In this document: piece by piece, positions 44,133 through 52,234 of the stretch | Position numbering within the stretch: position 1 is the stretch's first letter | Layout of the letters: every line of letters starts with the position of its first letter | Source of the DNA: Actinomycetes bacterium | Lineage (GTDB): Bacteria > Actinomycetota > Actinomycetes > Mycobacteriales > Mycobacteriaceae | DNA length: 64,000 nucleotides | NCBI GenBank assembly: GCA_023432405.1 | Contig: JAEYUQ010000001.1 | Coordinates: 24,396 to 88,395 of the forward strand | Direction of reading: 5' to 3' | Made by a program: the position numbers and the translations under genes | Notes under the pieces: generated by a model | Told to the model about the DNA's origin: nothing | Databases searched by the model: none | The model's input: the letters and a program-made list of their open reading frames with translations, nothing else

Positions 44133-44221
44133 ATTCCTGTGTAATGGCAGTATCTGAGTGCTGGAGCCAGCACCTCAGGACGTGGCTTTAAAGACCAAGC
44201 GAGATGGTGTGAGACGTAGAG

Positions 44222-45712
44222 CTACGAGTGCTGGCTGGAAGAAAGATCTCGGGAGAGATTCGCAGTAGCAGGATCAACAGCGGGGCTTTTTGTCACGATT
44301 TTATAGCCTGCCCACAAGGCGAAGAAGACGGGGATGCCCAGGTACGGCATGAGAATAGCTCCCAGCTGTTCACCTGCCAGAATAGGGCTTACCGCTTGTC
44401 CTGCTACCACAATGAAGCACAGCGCCAGTGCCACAATGCCTCCCCAGGGGAAGAGCTTGGTGTGGTAAGGCAAGGATTCAAGCGGAATATGTTGAACCTT
44501 GAGAGCCTGACGGAATTTGAGATGGCACCACGATATCCCTAACCAGGTGATAAAGCCAGCGAGGGCAGAAAGCGTGAGAAGGAAGGTGTAGGCCGCGCCG
44601 TCTCCTACCAGTGAGGTGATAAAACCAGCCATGCCAATGACCGTGGTTGCGATGAGTGCCCTCAGAGGAACACCATGCTTTGTGACCTTGGCGAAGAATG
44701 AGGGAGCTTGGTGGTGGGTGGCCATAGCGTAGAGCATTCGAGTGGAAGCAAAAAGCCCCGAATTTCCCGCTGAGAGAACTGAGGTAAGTATCACGGCGTT
44801 CATTAGTGCTGCGGCAAAAGCAACTCCCGCACGATCAAAGACCAAAGTAAAAGGAGACACCGCGATGTTATCTTCAGCGGCGTTAAGAAGGTTGGGGTCT
44901 GTATAGGTAATGAGGAAACCAATCACCGCGATGGCGCCGATGTAGAAGATCATGATGCGCCAGAAGACTGTGCGGATAGCACGCGGCAGGGTGGTTTCGG
45001 GGTCCTCAGCTTCACCTGCTGCAATACCGATGAGCTCAGTTCCTTGGAAAGAATAGCCTGCCGCCAGGAATACCAGCATGATGCCGGTTGTGCCATTGAC
45101 AAAGGGGGCGTCGCCAGTGGTCCAATTGGAGAATCCCACAGAGGTGCCGGTGAAGATACCGAAGATCATGGCCACACCTAAAACAATAAAGACGATGACG
45201 GTGATGACTTTGATGGCCGCAAACCAGAATTCGCCCTCTCCATAGGCTTGTGAGCTTAAGGCGTTGATGACAAAGATAATGGCCAGGAATGTCACAGACC
45301 ACACGATTGAGGGGACAGTGGGAAACCAATACTTCATAACCAATGCTGCAGCCACAAGTTCTGCGGCAACGGTGATAGCCCAGTTGAACCAGTAGTTCCA
45401 TCCGATAGCAAAACCAAAGGACGGAGATACAAAGCGCGATCCATACTCCTGGAAGGAGCCAGCTGTAGGAAGATACGCTGCCATTTCACCCAAAGACTGC
45501 ATGACGAGGTACACCATGCAGCCGATAAGGGCGTACGCCACCAGAGCACCACCTGGTCCTGCTTGAGAGATGGTGGCACCAGAGGCGACGAACAGGCCTG
45601 TACCAATCGCACCTCCGATGGCAATCATATTGAGGTGTCGGGCTTTCAGACCGCGTTTGAGTTCTCCATCGTCCAGCGCTGATATGTTCGGCTGGGTAGA
45701 ACTGGTGGTCAT
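44222..45712 (-). CDS. Amino-acid permease, LysP-like (APC superfamily)
   Basis: A 496-residue, 12-helix amino-acid:proton symporter. The N-terminal half is very close to the AAT-family/LysP pattern as I know it: LKARHLNMIAIGGAIGTGLF, SGATISQAGPGGALVAYALIG, SLGEMAAYLPTAGSF and FGFAIGWNYWFNWA. Lysine or another cationic amino acid is the likely substrate, not proven. The ATG has GAAAGG upstream. Direct repeats that look like operators precede it. Confidence 0.88.
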   Translation of the reverse strand: MTTSSTQPNISALDDGELKRGLKARHLNMIAIGGAIGTGLFVASGATISQAGPGGALVAYALIGCMVYLVMQSLGEMAAYLPTAGSFQEYGSRFVSPSFGFAIGWNYWFNWAITVAAELVAAALVMKYWFPTVPSIVWSVTFLAIIFVINALSSQAYGEGEFWFAAIKVITVIVFIVLGVAMIFGIFTGTSVGFSNWTTGDAPFVNGTTGIMLVFLAAGYSFQGTELIGIAAGEAEDPETTLPRAIRTVFWRIMIFYIGAIAVIGFLITYTDPNLLNAAEDNIAVSPFTLVFDRAGVAFAAALMNAVILTSVLSAGNSGLFASTRMLYAMATHHQAPSFFAKVTKHGVPLRALIATTVIGMAGFITSLVGDGAAYTFLLTLSALAGFITWLGISWCHLKFRQALKVQHIPLESLPYHTKLFPWGGIVALALCFIVVAGQAVSPILAGEQLGAILMPYLGIPVFFALWAGYKIVTKSPAVDPATANLSRDLSSSQHS

Positions 45713-45730
45713 TGTGACGCCTTTCTCACG

Positions 45731-45770
45731 AAGCTACGGGGTGATATTCACGAAAGGGTGATATTCACGA
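45731..45770 (-). promoter_or_regulatory. Candidate promoter and twin operator of the LysP-like gene
   Basis: GGGTGATATTCACGA is directly repeated at 45739-45753 and 45756-45770. Each copy has the inverted GTGA/TCAC half-sites with a 3-base centre. On the minus strand a TAGCTT -10 candidate (45736-45731) lies just downstream, so the repeats would sit at about -15 to -45. A further TCACGA is at 45726-45731. Confidence 0.45.
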
Positions 45771-45828
45771 GAGTGAACGGCAATGTCATAGAGGGTACCT
45801 GTGACAGTAGCCAGATACTGTTACGGGG

Positions 45829-46548
45829 CTATTGCAAAGTTTGAGTCAACTCTTCAGCGGCAGCAGCAACCTGAGGTCCCCAGGCCTTCGCCTCTGGGCG
45901 GGCAAAGCGTTCGGCCAGACCAGACATGGACAACGCTGCGGTGAGTTTTCCGGCGCCGTCGAAAACGGGGGCAGAAATACTGGCGAGTCCTGCTTCTCGT
46001 TCCCCATAGGAGTACGCCCACCCCCGGTGGCGTACCTCGGTGAGGGAATCTGCATCAAAGGCGGCAAGCGGGAGGAGTTCCTCTTGAAGCTCCTGGGGGC
46101 CGAAGGTGAGGAAAACCTGGGCGGCAGAGCCTGCAGTCAGTGACAGCGTGGTTCCTACGGGAACGAGGTTTTGTAGCCCATAGGCAGGCTCTTTAGCTGC
46201 AACACAAATCCGAGAAGTGCCGCTGAGTTGATAGAGTTGAACAGACTCGCTTGTGGCAGTGACCAGTTCATCCATGAGAGGAAGAGCGGCGTCGATAAGG
46301 CCGTCCTTGGCTCCCGAGGCCAGTGCTGTGAGTTGAGGGCCGATAGCCCACTTACCGTGGCTGGTGCGGATAAGGAGCCGATGCCCCTCTAAAGCATTGG
46401 CGAGACGATGGGCTGTGGCGCGAGGAAGTGAGGTGGCTTCGCAAAGTTCCGCAAGGGAACGAGGTGCTGCCGCCACTGCTGAAAGGATTGCCACCGCGCG
46501 GTCAAGAACTTTAATTCCTGAGTCCAGCTTTGGATTATACTGTCCCAT
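45829..46548 (-). CDS. IclR-family transcriptional regulator (LtbR-like by position)
   Basis: A 239-residue regulator: N-terminal winged helix (VLDRAVAILSAVAA, SLAELCEATSLPRATAHRLANALE) and C-terminal IclR ligand domain (GTTLSLTAGSAAQVFL). It diverges from leuCD, the position of LtbR, which controls leucine and tryptophan genes in C. glutamicum; that role is inferred. ATG 46548 lies 8 nt after a perfect TACAAT and lacks a ribosome binding site. The frame is open back to 46830, but that part is antisense to leuC. Confidence 0.9.
   Translation of the reverse strand: MGQYNPKLDSGIKVLDRAVAILSAVAAAPRSLAELCEATSLPRATAHRLANALEGHRLLIRTSHGKWAIGPQLTALASGAKDGLIDAALPLMDELVTATSESVQLYQLSGTSRICVAAKEPAYGLQNLVPVGTTLSLTAGSAAQVFLTFGPQELQEELLPLAAFDADSLTEVRHRGWAYSYGEREAGLASISAPVFDGAGKLTAALSMSGLAERFARPEAKAWGPQVAAAAEELTQTLQ
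46536..46541 (+). promoter_or_regulatory. Candidate -10 element for leuCD
   Basis: TATACT on the plus strand lies inside the first codons of the iclR gene, about 75 bp before leuC. The two divergent transcripts would start almost on top of each other. Confidence 0.35.
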
Positions 46549-46556
46549 GAGGCGGT

Positions 46557-46562
46557 ATTGTA
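46557..46562 (-). promoter_or_regulatory. -10 element, leaderless iclR-type gene
   Basis: Minus-strand TACAAT, 8 nt before ATG 46548, no ribosome binding site. Confidence 0.55.
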
Positions 46563-46617
46563 GTCTCATTTTTTGGGAAAAAGTAGTTGGAGAACGACGT
46601 AGAGGAGAGTGATTCCG

Positions 46618-48051
46618 GTGGATCGGGAGTCTCAGGGTCATGGTTTGACACTTGCCGAAAAAGTATGGAATGACCATGTGGTGAAGAAAGGGGAGGACGG
46701 TCAGCCGGATCTGCTCTACATAGACCTCCAGCTTCTGCATGAGGTAACCAGTCCTCAGGCCTTTGATGGATTGCGGATGGCCGGGAGGAAGATGCGCCAC
46801 CCGGAACTGCACCTGGCAACAGAGGACCACAATGTTCCCACGGAGGGGATTACCTCCGGGAACCTTTTAGAGATTACGGATCAGACCTCACGGTTGCAGG
46901 TGGAAACCTTGCGTAAGAACTGTGAGGAGTTTGGGGTTCAGCTCTATTCGATGGGCAGTGTGGACCAGGGAATTGTTCATGCAGTAGGACCCCAGATGGG
47001 CGCCACTCAGCCTGGCATGACCATTGTGTGCGGAGATTCCCACACCTCTACTCACGGGGCTTTTGGTGCTATGGCCTTTGGTATTGGTACCTCCCAGGTG
47101 GAGCACGTGATGGCCACGCAGACCTTGCCTCTGAAACCCTTTAAGACGATGGCCATTGAAGTGACAGGTCAGCTTCAGCCCGGGGTGTCTGCGAAGGATC
47201 TTATTTTGGCAATCATTGCCAAAATTGGTACTGGCGGGGGGCAAGGCTACGTTCTGGAGTATCGCGGTGAGGCGATTCGGGCCATGAGCATGGATGAACG
47301 CATGACTATCTGCAATATGTCCATCGAGGCAGGTGCTCGGGCTGGAATGATTGCACCAGATCAAACCACCTTCGACTACATACAAGGACGCCCCTTCGCG
47401 CCAACAGGCGACAACTGGGACGCAGCTCTGGAGTACTGGAAAACCCTCCACACCGATGACGACGCCCAGTTCGACGTCGTGGTAGAGATTGATGGTGCAG
47501 CACTCACACCCTTTGTTACCTGGGGGACAAATCCTGGGCAGGGTGCTCCCTTAGCATCAGAGGTTCCCAGTCCGGAAAGCTATACCGATCCCACCTTGCG
47601 GTCGGCGGTGGAGAAGGCTTTGAAGTATATGGATCTTACACCGGGTACACCTCTGCGAGATATTGCTATTGATACTGTTTTCCTTGGTTCTTGCACTAAT
47701 GGGCGCTTGGATGATCTGCGGGTGGCAGCATCCATTCTCAAGGGGAGAAAGGTAGCTGATAACACCCGTATGCTTGTGGTACCAGCGTCAGCTCGGATTC
47801 GTGTGGAAGCCGAGCATGAAGGACTGGACAAGATATTCACGGAGGCTGGCGCCGAATGGCGTACAGCTGGATGTTCGATGTGCCTGGGAATGAATCCAGA
47901 TCAGTTGGCGCCGGGGGAGCGATCAGCATCGACATCCAACCGAAACTTTGAAGGCCGTCAAGGTCCTGGTGGGCGCACTCACCTAGTATCCCCGGCGGTT
48001 GCGGCAGCAACCGCAGTTCTCGGCCACCTGGCAAGTCCGGCAGATCTGTAA
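46618..48051 (+). CDS. leuC: 3-isopropylmalate dehydratase large subunit
   Basis: LeuC with LeuD isomerises 2- to 3-isopropylmalate. The 477-residue aconitase-family protein has GDSHTSTHGAFGAMAFGIGTSQVEHVMATQ split over the active site and the three [4Fe-4S] ligands in FLGSCTNGR and CSMCLGMNPD. GTG 46618 has AGAGGAG at 10-base spacing; GTG 46609 is too close to that site. leuD follows after 16 bp. Confidence 0.95.
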   Translation: MDRESQGHGLTLAEKVWNDHVVKKGEDGQPDLLYIDLQLLHEVTSPQAFDGLRMAGRKMRHPELHLATEDHNVPTEGITSGNLLEITDQTSRLQVETLRKNCEEFGVQLYSMGSVDQGIVHAVGPQMGATQPGMTIVCGDSHTSTHGAFGAMAFGIGTSQVEHVMATQTLPLKPFKTMAIEVTGQLQPGVSAKDLILAIIAKIGTGGGQGYVLEYRGEAIRAMSMDERMTICNMSIEAGARAGMIAPDQTTFDYIQGRPFAPTGDNWDAALEYWKTLHTDDDAQFDVVVEIDGAALTPFVTWGTNPGQGAPLASEVPSPESYTDPTLRSAVEKALKYMDLTPGTPLRDIAIDTVFLGSCTNGRLDDLRVAASILKGRKVADNTRMLVVPASARIRVEAEHEGLDKIFTEAGAEWRTAGCSMCLGMNPDQLAPGERSASTSNRNFEGRQGPGGRTHLVSPAVAAATAVLGHLASPADL

Positions 48052-48067
48052 AGGAGTGTTAAACATC

Positions 48068-48652
48068 ATGGATAAGTTTGTTACTCACACCGGAGTAGCT
48101 GCTCCGCTCAAGCGTTCCAATGTTGATACGGATCAGATCATTCCTGCAGTGTTTCTCAAGAGAGTCACCCGCACTGGATTTGAGGATGCTCTCTTCTATT
48201 CCTGGAGGAAGGACCCGGATTTTGTGCTCAACCAGGAGCCTTTTAAGAATGCTTCCATTTTGGTGGCAGGACCCGATTTCGGGACAGGTTCCTCCAGGGA
48301 GCACGCCGTGTGGGCGCTGAAGGACTACGGATTTAAAGTAGTACTCTCCCCGCGGTTTGGTGATATTTTCCGTGGTAACTCCGCCAAATCCGGATTGGTA
48401 GCCGGATTGGTAGCAGAACCCGACATTGAGGCTCTCTGGAGCGTGCTGGACTCGCAGCCGGGTACGGAAGTCACCGTGGACCTAGAGCATAAGACGGTGA
48501 CTGCTGGCGAACTTACCGTGTCCTTCGAGATTGATGACGACGTGCGCTGGAGACTCATGGAGGGATTGGACGATATTGGTCTCACCCTTCGCGACGCCCC
48601 TGCTATCGACGCCTATGAATCTCAGCGGCCAGCGTACAAACCGACTTTTTAG
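48068..48652 (+). CDS. leuD: 3-isopropylmalate dehydratase small subunit
   Basis: LeuD is the swivelling-domain subunit of isopropylmalate isomerase. It contains SNVDTDQIIPAVFLKR, GPDFGTGSSREHAVWALKDYG and the substrate motif FRGNSAKSGL. ATG 48068 with AAAGGAG upstream gives 194 residues; the frame open from 47999 overlaps leuC. It is the last gene of leuCD and converges on the CopZ-like gene. Confidence 0.95.
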   Translation: MDKFVTHTGVAAPLKRSNVDTDQIIPAVFLKRVTRTGFEDALFYSWRKDPDFVLNQEPFKNASILVAGPDFGTGSSREHAVWALKDYGFKVVLSPRFGDIFRGNSAKSGLVAGLVAEPDIEALWSVLDSQPGTEVTVDLEHKTVTAGELTVSFEIDDDVRWRLMEGLDDIGLTLRDAPAIDAYESQRPAYKPTF

Positions 48653-48655
48653 CCT

Positions 48656-48700
48656 GCGCTGCAGTCCTTAGGCGCTGCACTTCTTAGGCGGGCGCTGCAG
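48656..48700. repeat. 16-bp imperfect tandem repeat between leuD and copZ-like gene
   Basis: GCGCTGCAGTCCTTAG (48656-48671) and GCGCTGCACTTCTTAG (48672-48687) are adjacent; after GCGG a third start GCGCTGCAG (48692-48700) lies within the 3' end of the minus-strand gene. Confidence 0.75.
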
Positions 48701-48896
48701 TAAATCCGGCTTCCTCCACAGCGGCGATGATAGCGGCATCGTCAATACTGTCCGCGTCAGTGGATACCTGGAGGACGCCGGTATCTTTGCTTACGCTGTC
48801 TACAGTGATGCCGGGTACTTCACTGACTTCTTCTCTCACGGAAGCCTCACAGTGGTTACAGGTCATTCCGGTCACGGTATATGTTGCTGTCATCAT
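48684..48896 (-). CDS. Heavy-metal-associated (CopZ-like) copper chaperone
   Basis: A 70-residue HMA domain with the metal motif GMTCNHC and the usual beta-alpha-beta-beta-alpha-beta order ending VEEAGFTAA. It binds Cu(I) or a related soft metal. No CopA-type ATPase or CsoR regulator is adjacent, so it stands alone here. The ATG lies 7 nt after TAGGCT with no ribosome binding site. Confidence 0.88.
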   Translation of the reverse strand: MMTATYTVTGMTCNHCEASVREEVSEVPGITVDSVSKDTGVLQVSTDADSIDDAAIIAAVEEAGFTAAPA

Positions 48897-48903
48897 GCAG
48901 CCC

Positions 48904-48909
48904 AGCCTA
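48904..48909 (-). promoter_or_regulatory. -10 element, leaderless copZ-like gene
   Basis: Minus-strand TAGGCT, 7 nt before ATG 48896. Confidence 0.45.
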
Positions 48910-48983
48910 GTCCTTCGTGGGCAAAGCTCACCGAGAGTCCAGACACGAACAGGTAGGGAAACTAGGTAGCGCTTCGGGCACGT

Positions 48984-49985
48984 TCACCGTAGGGGGAGCG
49001 GACTTTCCAAATAATCTGCTCCCGTGAGTAGTCCCTCGTTGAAACTAAGCACCCAGCAACTAGCCTTTTTGGCCCTAATATCGTCGAGTGGGAGCCGGCC
49101 ACGCGCGGCAAGCCAGCCAATGAGTTCAGGGATGATCTGCCCTTGAGCCACCACCACGGACACTCCGCCCGCATTGACAATCTCCATAAACCTCTTTTGG
49201 CTCAGCACCATTGATTCCAACCAACCTCTGTCACCTAAGAGTCTTTCCTGCCGAACCATCAGCCCTAGTGAGTCAGCGAGGGGAGTTGCCGTATCTATAC
49301 ACCGAGTTGGTTCTGCCGAATAGATGGCTGTGGGATGAAAAGTCTGAAGCATGGGTGCCAGACAGATAGCTTGTGCGCGGCCCTTCTTATCCAGCGGCCG
49401 CAGATCATCATTGCCCTCCCAGGTATGACGTGCGTGGGCGTGGGCATGACGAACCAGCAGTATCCGAGATGTTGCTGGCAGCTTAAAGCGCTTTTCGGCC
49501 TTGTTGAGTACCTGACGGTCAACGTCATAGGAGAGGATATGACGGGCGTCGTCAAGGGAGAGCCAACGGATCTCATCCACCTCATCATTGGGAATGAACT
49601 CACCACCAATGACCTTGCCCGTCCAGTAATACACCACCTTGGTGCGTTTCATAACGGGGTAAGTCACGAACCCTAGAAGCTTGCCTAACACCACCTGGTA
49701 GCCGGTTTCCTCTAGGATTTCCCTGGCAGCAGTGGTGGGAAGGTTTTCTCCCTCGTCCACCTTCCCCTTGGCCAGAGACCAATCATCGTAGGCCGGGCGG
49801 TGGATGACAGCCACTTCAATGCTGCTGAGATCGTGGAGGTTGCCACGCCATAGCACAGCGCCTGCAGCGAAAGTAGGGCGCTTGAATAGGTCCCGCGGCT
49901 TGGTAGGTATCTCCTGGTAGCGGCCGGTGACTTCAATGTCATGGCTGGAATCTTTATCGTTTTCGTGCTGTGGGCGATGGGACAT
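48984..49985 (-). CDS. mutT1: MutT1-type NUDIX hydrolase fused to a histidine phosphatase domain
   Basis: The 333-residue protein joins an N-terminal NUDIX domain (GKVDEGENLPTTAAREILEETG) to a C-terminal histidine phosphatase domain with the RHG-type motif LVRHAHAH. This is the architecture of mycobacterial MutT1 (Rv2985), which removes 8-oxo-dGTP and related nucleotides. The second conserved His of the phosphatase part appears as VVVAQGQII, where a GHG-like motif would be expected, so phosphatase activity may be altered. I chose ATG 49985; the frame extends to 50054, close to gpsA. It diverges from gpsA. Confidence 0.85.
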   Translation of the reverse strand: MSHRPQHENDKDSSHDIEVTGRYQEIPTKPRDLFKRPTFAAGAVLWRGNLHDLSSIEVAVIHRPAYDDWSLAKGKVDEGENLPTTAAREILEETGYQVVLGKLLGFVTYPVMKRTKVVYYWTGKVIGGEFIPNDEVDEIRWLSLDDARHILSYDVDRQVLNKAEKRFKLPATSRILLVRHAHAHARHTWEGNDDLRPLDKKGRAQAICLAPMLQTFHPTAIYSAEPTRCIDTATPLADSLGLMVRQERLLGDRGWLESMVLSQKRFMEIVNAGGVSVVVAQGQIIPELIGWLAARGRLPLDDIRAKKASCWVLSFNEGLLTGADYLESPLPLR

Positions 49986-50042
49986 ATCTCTATTGTTCTC
50001 TTTTCCATGAGCAATGGCACCTTCGGCACACGTACCGCTGAG

Positions 50043-50048
50043 TAGACT
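50043..50048 (+). promoter_or_regulatory. -10 element, leaderless gpsA
   Basis: TAGACT, 8 nt before the gpsA ATG, no ribosome binding site. Confidence 0.5.
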
Positions 50049-50056
50049 CTCCATCT

Positions 50057-51055
50057 ATGGTCAAGGTTGCAGTTATGGGAGCCGGCTCCTGGGGTACCAC
50101 CCTGGCAAAGGTTTTCGCAGATAACGGGAATTCAGTAACGCTGTGGGCTCGCCGGAGTGAGCTGGTGAACACCATGAAGAGCACTCATCGCAATCCAGAC
50201 TATCTCCCAGAGATAGACCTTCCCTCGTCTATTTCTTTGACTCACGACGCCCCTCTGGCTCTACAGGATGCCGAGATTGTGGTGGTGGCTGTTCCCTCCC
50301 AGACTGTTCGTGAGAATGTTGTGGAGTGGAAGAAGTACTTTCCGCCACACGCCACGCTGGTGAGCATTGCCAAGGGAATCGAGCAAAACACTCTCTATCG
50401 CATGAGTCAGGTACTTCAGGAAGTCTCTGGACTCAGCGCTGATCATATTGTGGTGCTTTCTGGGCCTAACTTGGCCAAGGAAATCGCTGCCTCCCAACCA
50501 GCAGCCACCGTGATAGCAGGCAGTGATCCTGAGCGTCTAAAAGCTGTTCAAACAGCCATCGGTGCGCCCTATTTCCGCCCGTACACCAATACAGATGTCA
50601 TTGGTGTGGAATTAGGAGGTGCCTGTAAGAATGTGATTGCCCTGGCTTGTGGTATCGCTTCGGGGATTGGGCTCGGGGAGAACACCGCTGCCACGTTAAT
50701 TACCAGAGGGCTTGCAGAGATCACTCGCCTGGGAGTGGCTATGGGCGCAGATTCTCGTACTTTTGCGGGATTGGCAGGGCTCGGAGATCTGGTGGCCACC
50801 TGTTCCTCACCGCTGTCTCGCAATCGCAGTTTTGGGCATCGCCTGGGGCAGGGAGGCACTATCCAGGACGCTCTAGATGCCACGCACGGTCAAGTAGCGG
50901 AGGGTGTTATTTCGTCTAAGTCCATCTACCAGCTGGCTCAACAGCACGGCGTTGAGATGCCGATTACTCAGGCAGTGTATTTGGTGTCCCACAAGAACAT
51001 GGATGTCACTGAGATGATTGTGGCGTTAATGGGCAGGACAAAGAAGGCAGAATAG
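50057..51055 (+). CDS. gpsA: Glycerol-3-phosphate dehydrogenase (NAD(P)+)
   Basis: GpsA makes sn-glycerol-3-phosphate from dihydroxyacetone phosphate for phospholipids. The 332-residue protein has the Rossmann loop GAGSWGTTLAKVF, SIAKGIE, SGPNLAKEI, the catalytic lysine in ELGGACKNVIALACGI and the C-terminal GLGDLVATCSSPLSRNRSFG. It probably starts leaderless. ddl follows after 13 bp, the usual Mycobacteriales order. Confidence 0.95.
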   Translation: MVKVAVMGAGSWGTTLAKVFADNGNSVTLWARRSELVNTMKSTHRNPDYLPEIDLPSSISLTHDAPLALQDAEIVVVAVPSQTVRENVVEWKKYFPPHATLVSIAKGIEQNTLYRMSQVLQEVSGLSADHIVVLSGPNLAKEIAASQPAATVIAGSDPERLKAVQTAIGAPYFRPYTNTDVIGVELGGACKNVIALACGIASGIGLGENTAATLITRGLAEITRLGVAMGADSRTFAGLAGLGDLVATCSSPLSRNRSFGHRLGQGGTIQDALDATHGQVAEGVISSKSIYQLAQQHGVEMPITQAVYLVSHKNMDVTEMIVALMGRTKKAE

Positions 51056-51068
51056 TAAAGTCTCCAGG

Positions 51069-52169
51069 GTGACTAACTCAGCTTCTCAGCGCATTCGTGT
51101 GGCAGTGATCTATGGAGGCCGTAGCTCTGAACACAGTGTCTCCTGTATTTCGGCAGGAACTGTTATCGCCCATTTAGATCCCGACACCTATGACGTCATT
51201 CCGGTGGGAATTACCCAGTCCGGTCAGTGGACCGTGGGGGAGAGTGATCCAGAAAAGCTCACCGCTCATGGCTCGCAACTTCCTAGCGTGGAACTCAGTG
51301 AAGAAATAGTCTTAAGCGTCAACCCTATGCGCCGCGGGGAGTTCCGGCGCCTCGATGGCTCTCTCTACGCCACAGCGGATGTTCTTTTCCCAGTGTTGCA
51401 CGGATGCTACGGAGAAGACGGCACAATCCAAGGCCTCTTTGAGCTTTCCGGTGTCCCCTATGTGGGAACAGGAGTTTTATCCTCAGCTTGTGGCATGGAT
51501 AAGGAGTACACCAAGAAACTCATGGTGGCGGCCGGACTTCCTGTCACAGCAGAGGTGATTCTCAGAAACGGTGAACCCCTCACCGAGGAAAAAACTGAGG
51601 AACTTCACCAGCTTGGGCTACCTGTGTTTGTCAAGCCTGCTCGTGGCGGTTCTTCCATCGGAATTTCCAAGGTCACGGACTGGGCAGATTTCCCAGCAGC
51701 CTATGAGGAGGCCTGCCAGGAAGATACCAAGGTCATTGTGGAGGCGGAAGTTGTTGGCGCCGAGGTAGAGGTGGGTGTTCTTCAGTATCCAGATGGACGG
51801 GTTGTGGCTTCTGTACCGGCACTGCTCCAGGGCACGGGTGAATCCGATGAAGGTTTCTACGGTTTTAAAACCAAATACCTTGACGACGTCGTGACGGCCC
51901 AGATCCCGGCTCCCCTCAATGCCGCACTGACCGCGGAGATTCAGCGCTTGGCGGTGGACACCTTCCATGCGCTCGATTGCAAAGGCTTAGCGCGAGTAGA
52001 CTTTTTTGTCACTTCCGAGGGCCCGGTTCTCAACGAGATCAACACTATGCCAGGGCTTACTCCCATCTCTATGTTCCCTCAGGTCTTCGCCTACGAGGGA
52101 ATCTCCACGGCGGAGCTTTTCGATATTGCCGTAAAGCAGGCATTGACAACGGCTGAGAAAAAGATGTGA
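51069..52169 (+). CDS. ddl: D-alanine--D-alanine ligase
   Basis: Ddl makes the D-Ala-D-Ala dipeptide of peptidoglycan. The 366-residue ATP-grasp protein has YGGRSSEHSVS, HGCYGEDGTIQGL, VKPARGGSSIGISKV and the metal/ATP motif EINTMPGLTPISMFPQ. The start is GTG 51069 with only a weak ribosome binding site, consistent with coupling to gpsA. A strong terminator follows the stop. Confidence 0.95.
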   Translation: MTNSASQRIRVAVIYGGRSSEHSVSCISAGTVIAHLDPDTYDVIPVGITQSGQWTVGESDPEKLTAHGSQLPSVELSEEIVLSVNPMRRGEFRRLDGSLYATADVLFPVLHGCYGEDGTIQGLFELSGVPYVGTGVLSSACGMDKEYTKKLMVAAGLPVTAEVILRNGEPLTEEKTEELHQLGLPVFVKPARGGSSIGISKVTDWADFPAAYEEACQEDTKVIVEAEVVGAEVEVGVLQYPDGRVVASVPALLQGTGESDEGFYGFKTKYLDDVVTAQIPAPLNAALTAEIQRLAVDTFHALDCKGLARVDFFVTSEGPVLNEINTMPGLTPISMFPQVFAYEGISTAELFDIAVKQALTTAEKKM

Positions 52170-52182
52170 AAGAAGCTGTCAT

Positions 52183-52222
52183 AAACCCTCAGCGCTTGTT
52201 TTCCGCTGAGGGTTTTAGATTT
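52183..52222. terminator. Intrinsic terminator between ddl and the DUF3515 gene
   Basis: CCCTCAGCG (52186-52194) pairs with CGCTGAGGG (52204-52212), extended by AAA/TTT, then TTTTAGATTTT. It lies between convergent stops and could work in both directions, better for ddl. Confidence 0.85.
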
Positions 52223-52234
52223 TCGGTATATCTG

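Larger units (their letters stand above)
43667..44221. other. Gene-poor 555-bp region with repeats and two doubtful small ORFs
   Basis: The stretch lies between the end of the LDH-family gene and the end of the LysP-like gene. It contains the inverted pair GTGAAAAC (43722-43729) and GTTTTCAC (43754-43761), a TATGGT box (43765-43770), an 18-codon ORF with a good ribosome binding site, a 67-codon minus-strand ORF, a hairpin at 44105-44132 and a smaller one near 44157-44176 (GTGCTGG/CCAGCAC). None matches a family I know. It could hold a small RNA or a decayed gene. Confidence 0.5.

Noticed and set aside
46549..46830. N-terminal extension of the IclR regulator
   Set aside because: These 94 codons run antisense to leuC, and the winged-helix domain and a TACAAT promoter support ATG 46548.
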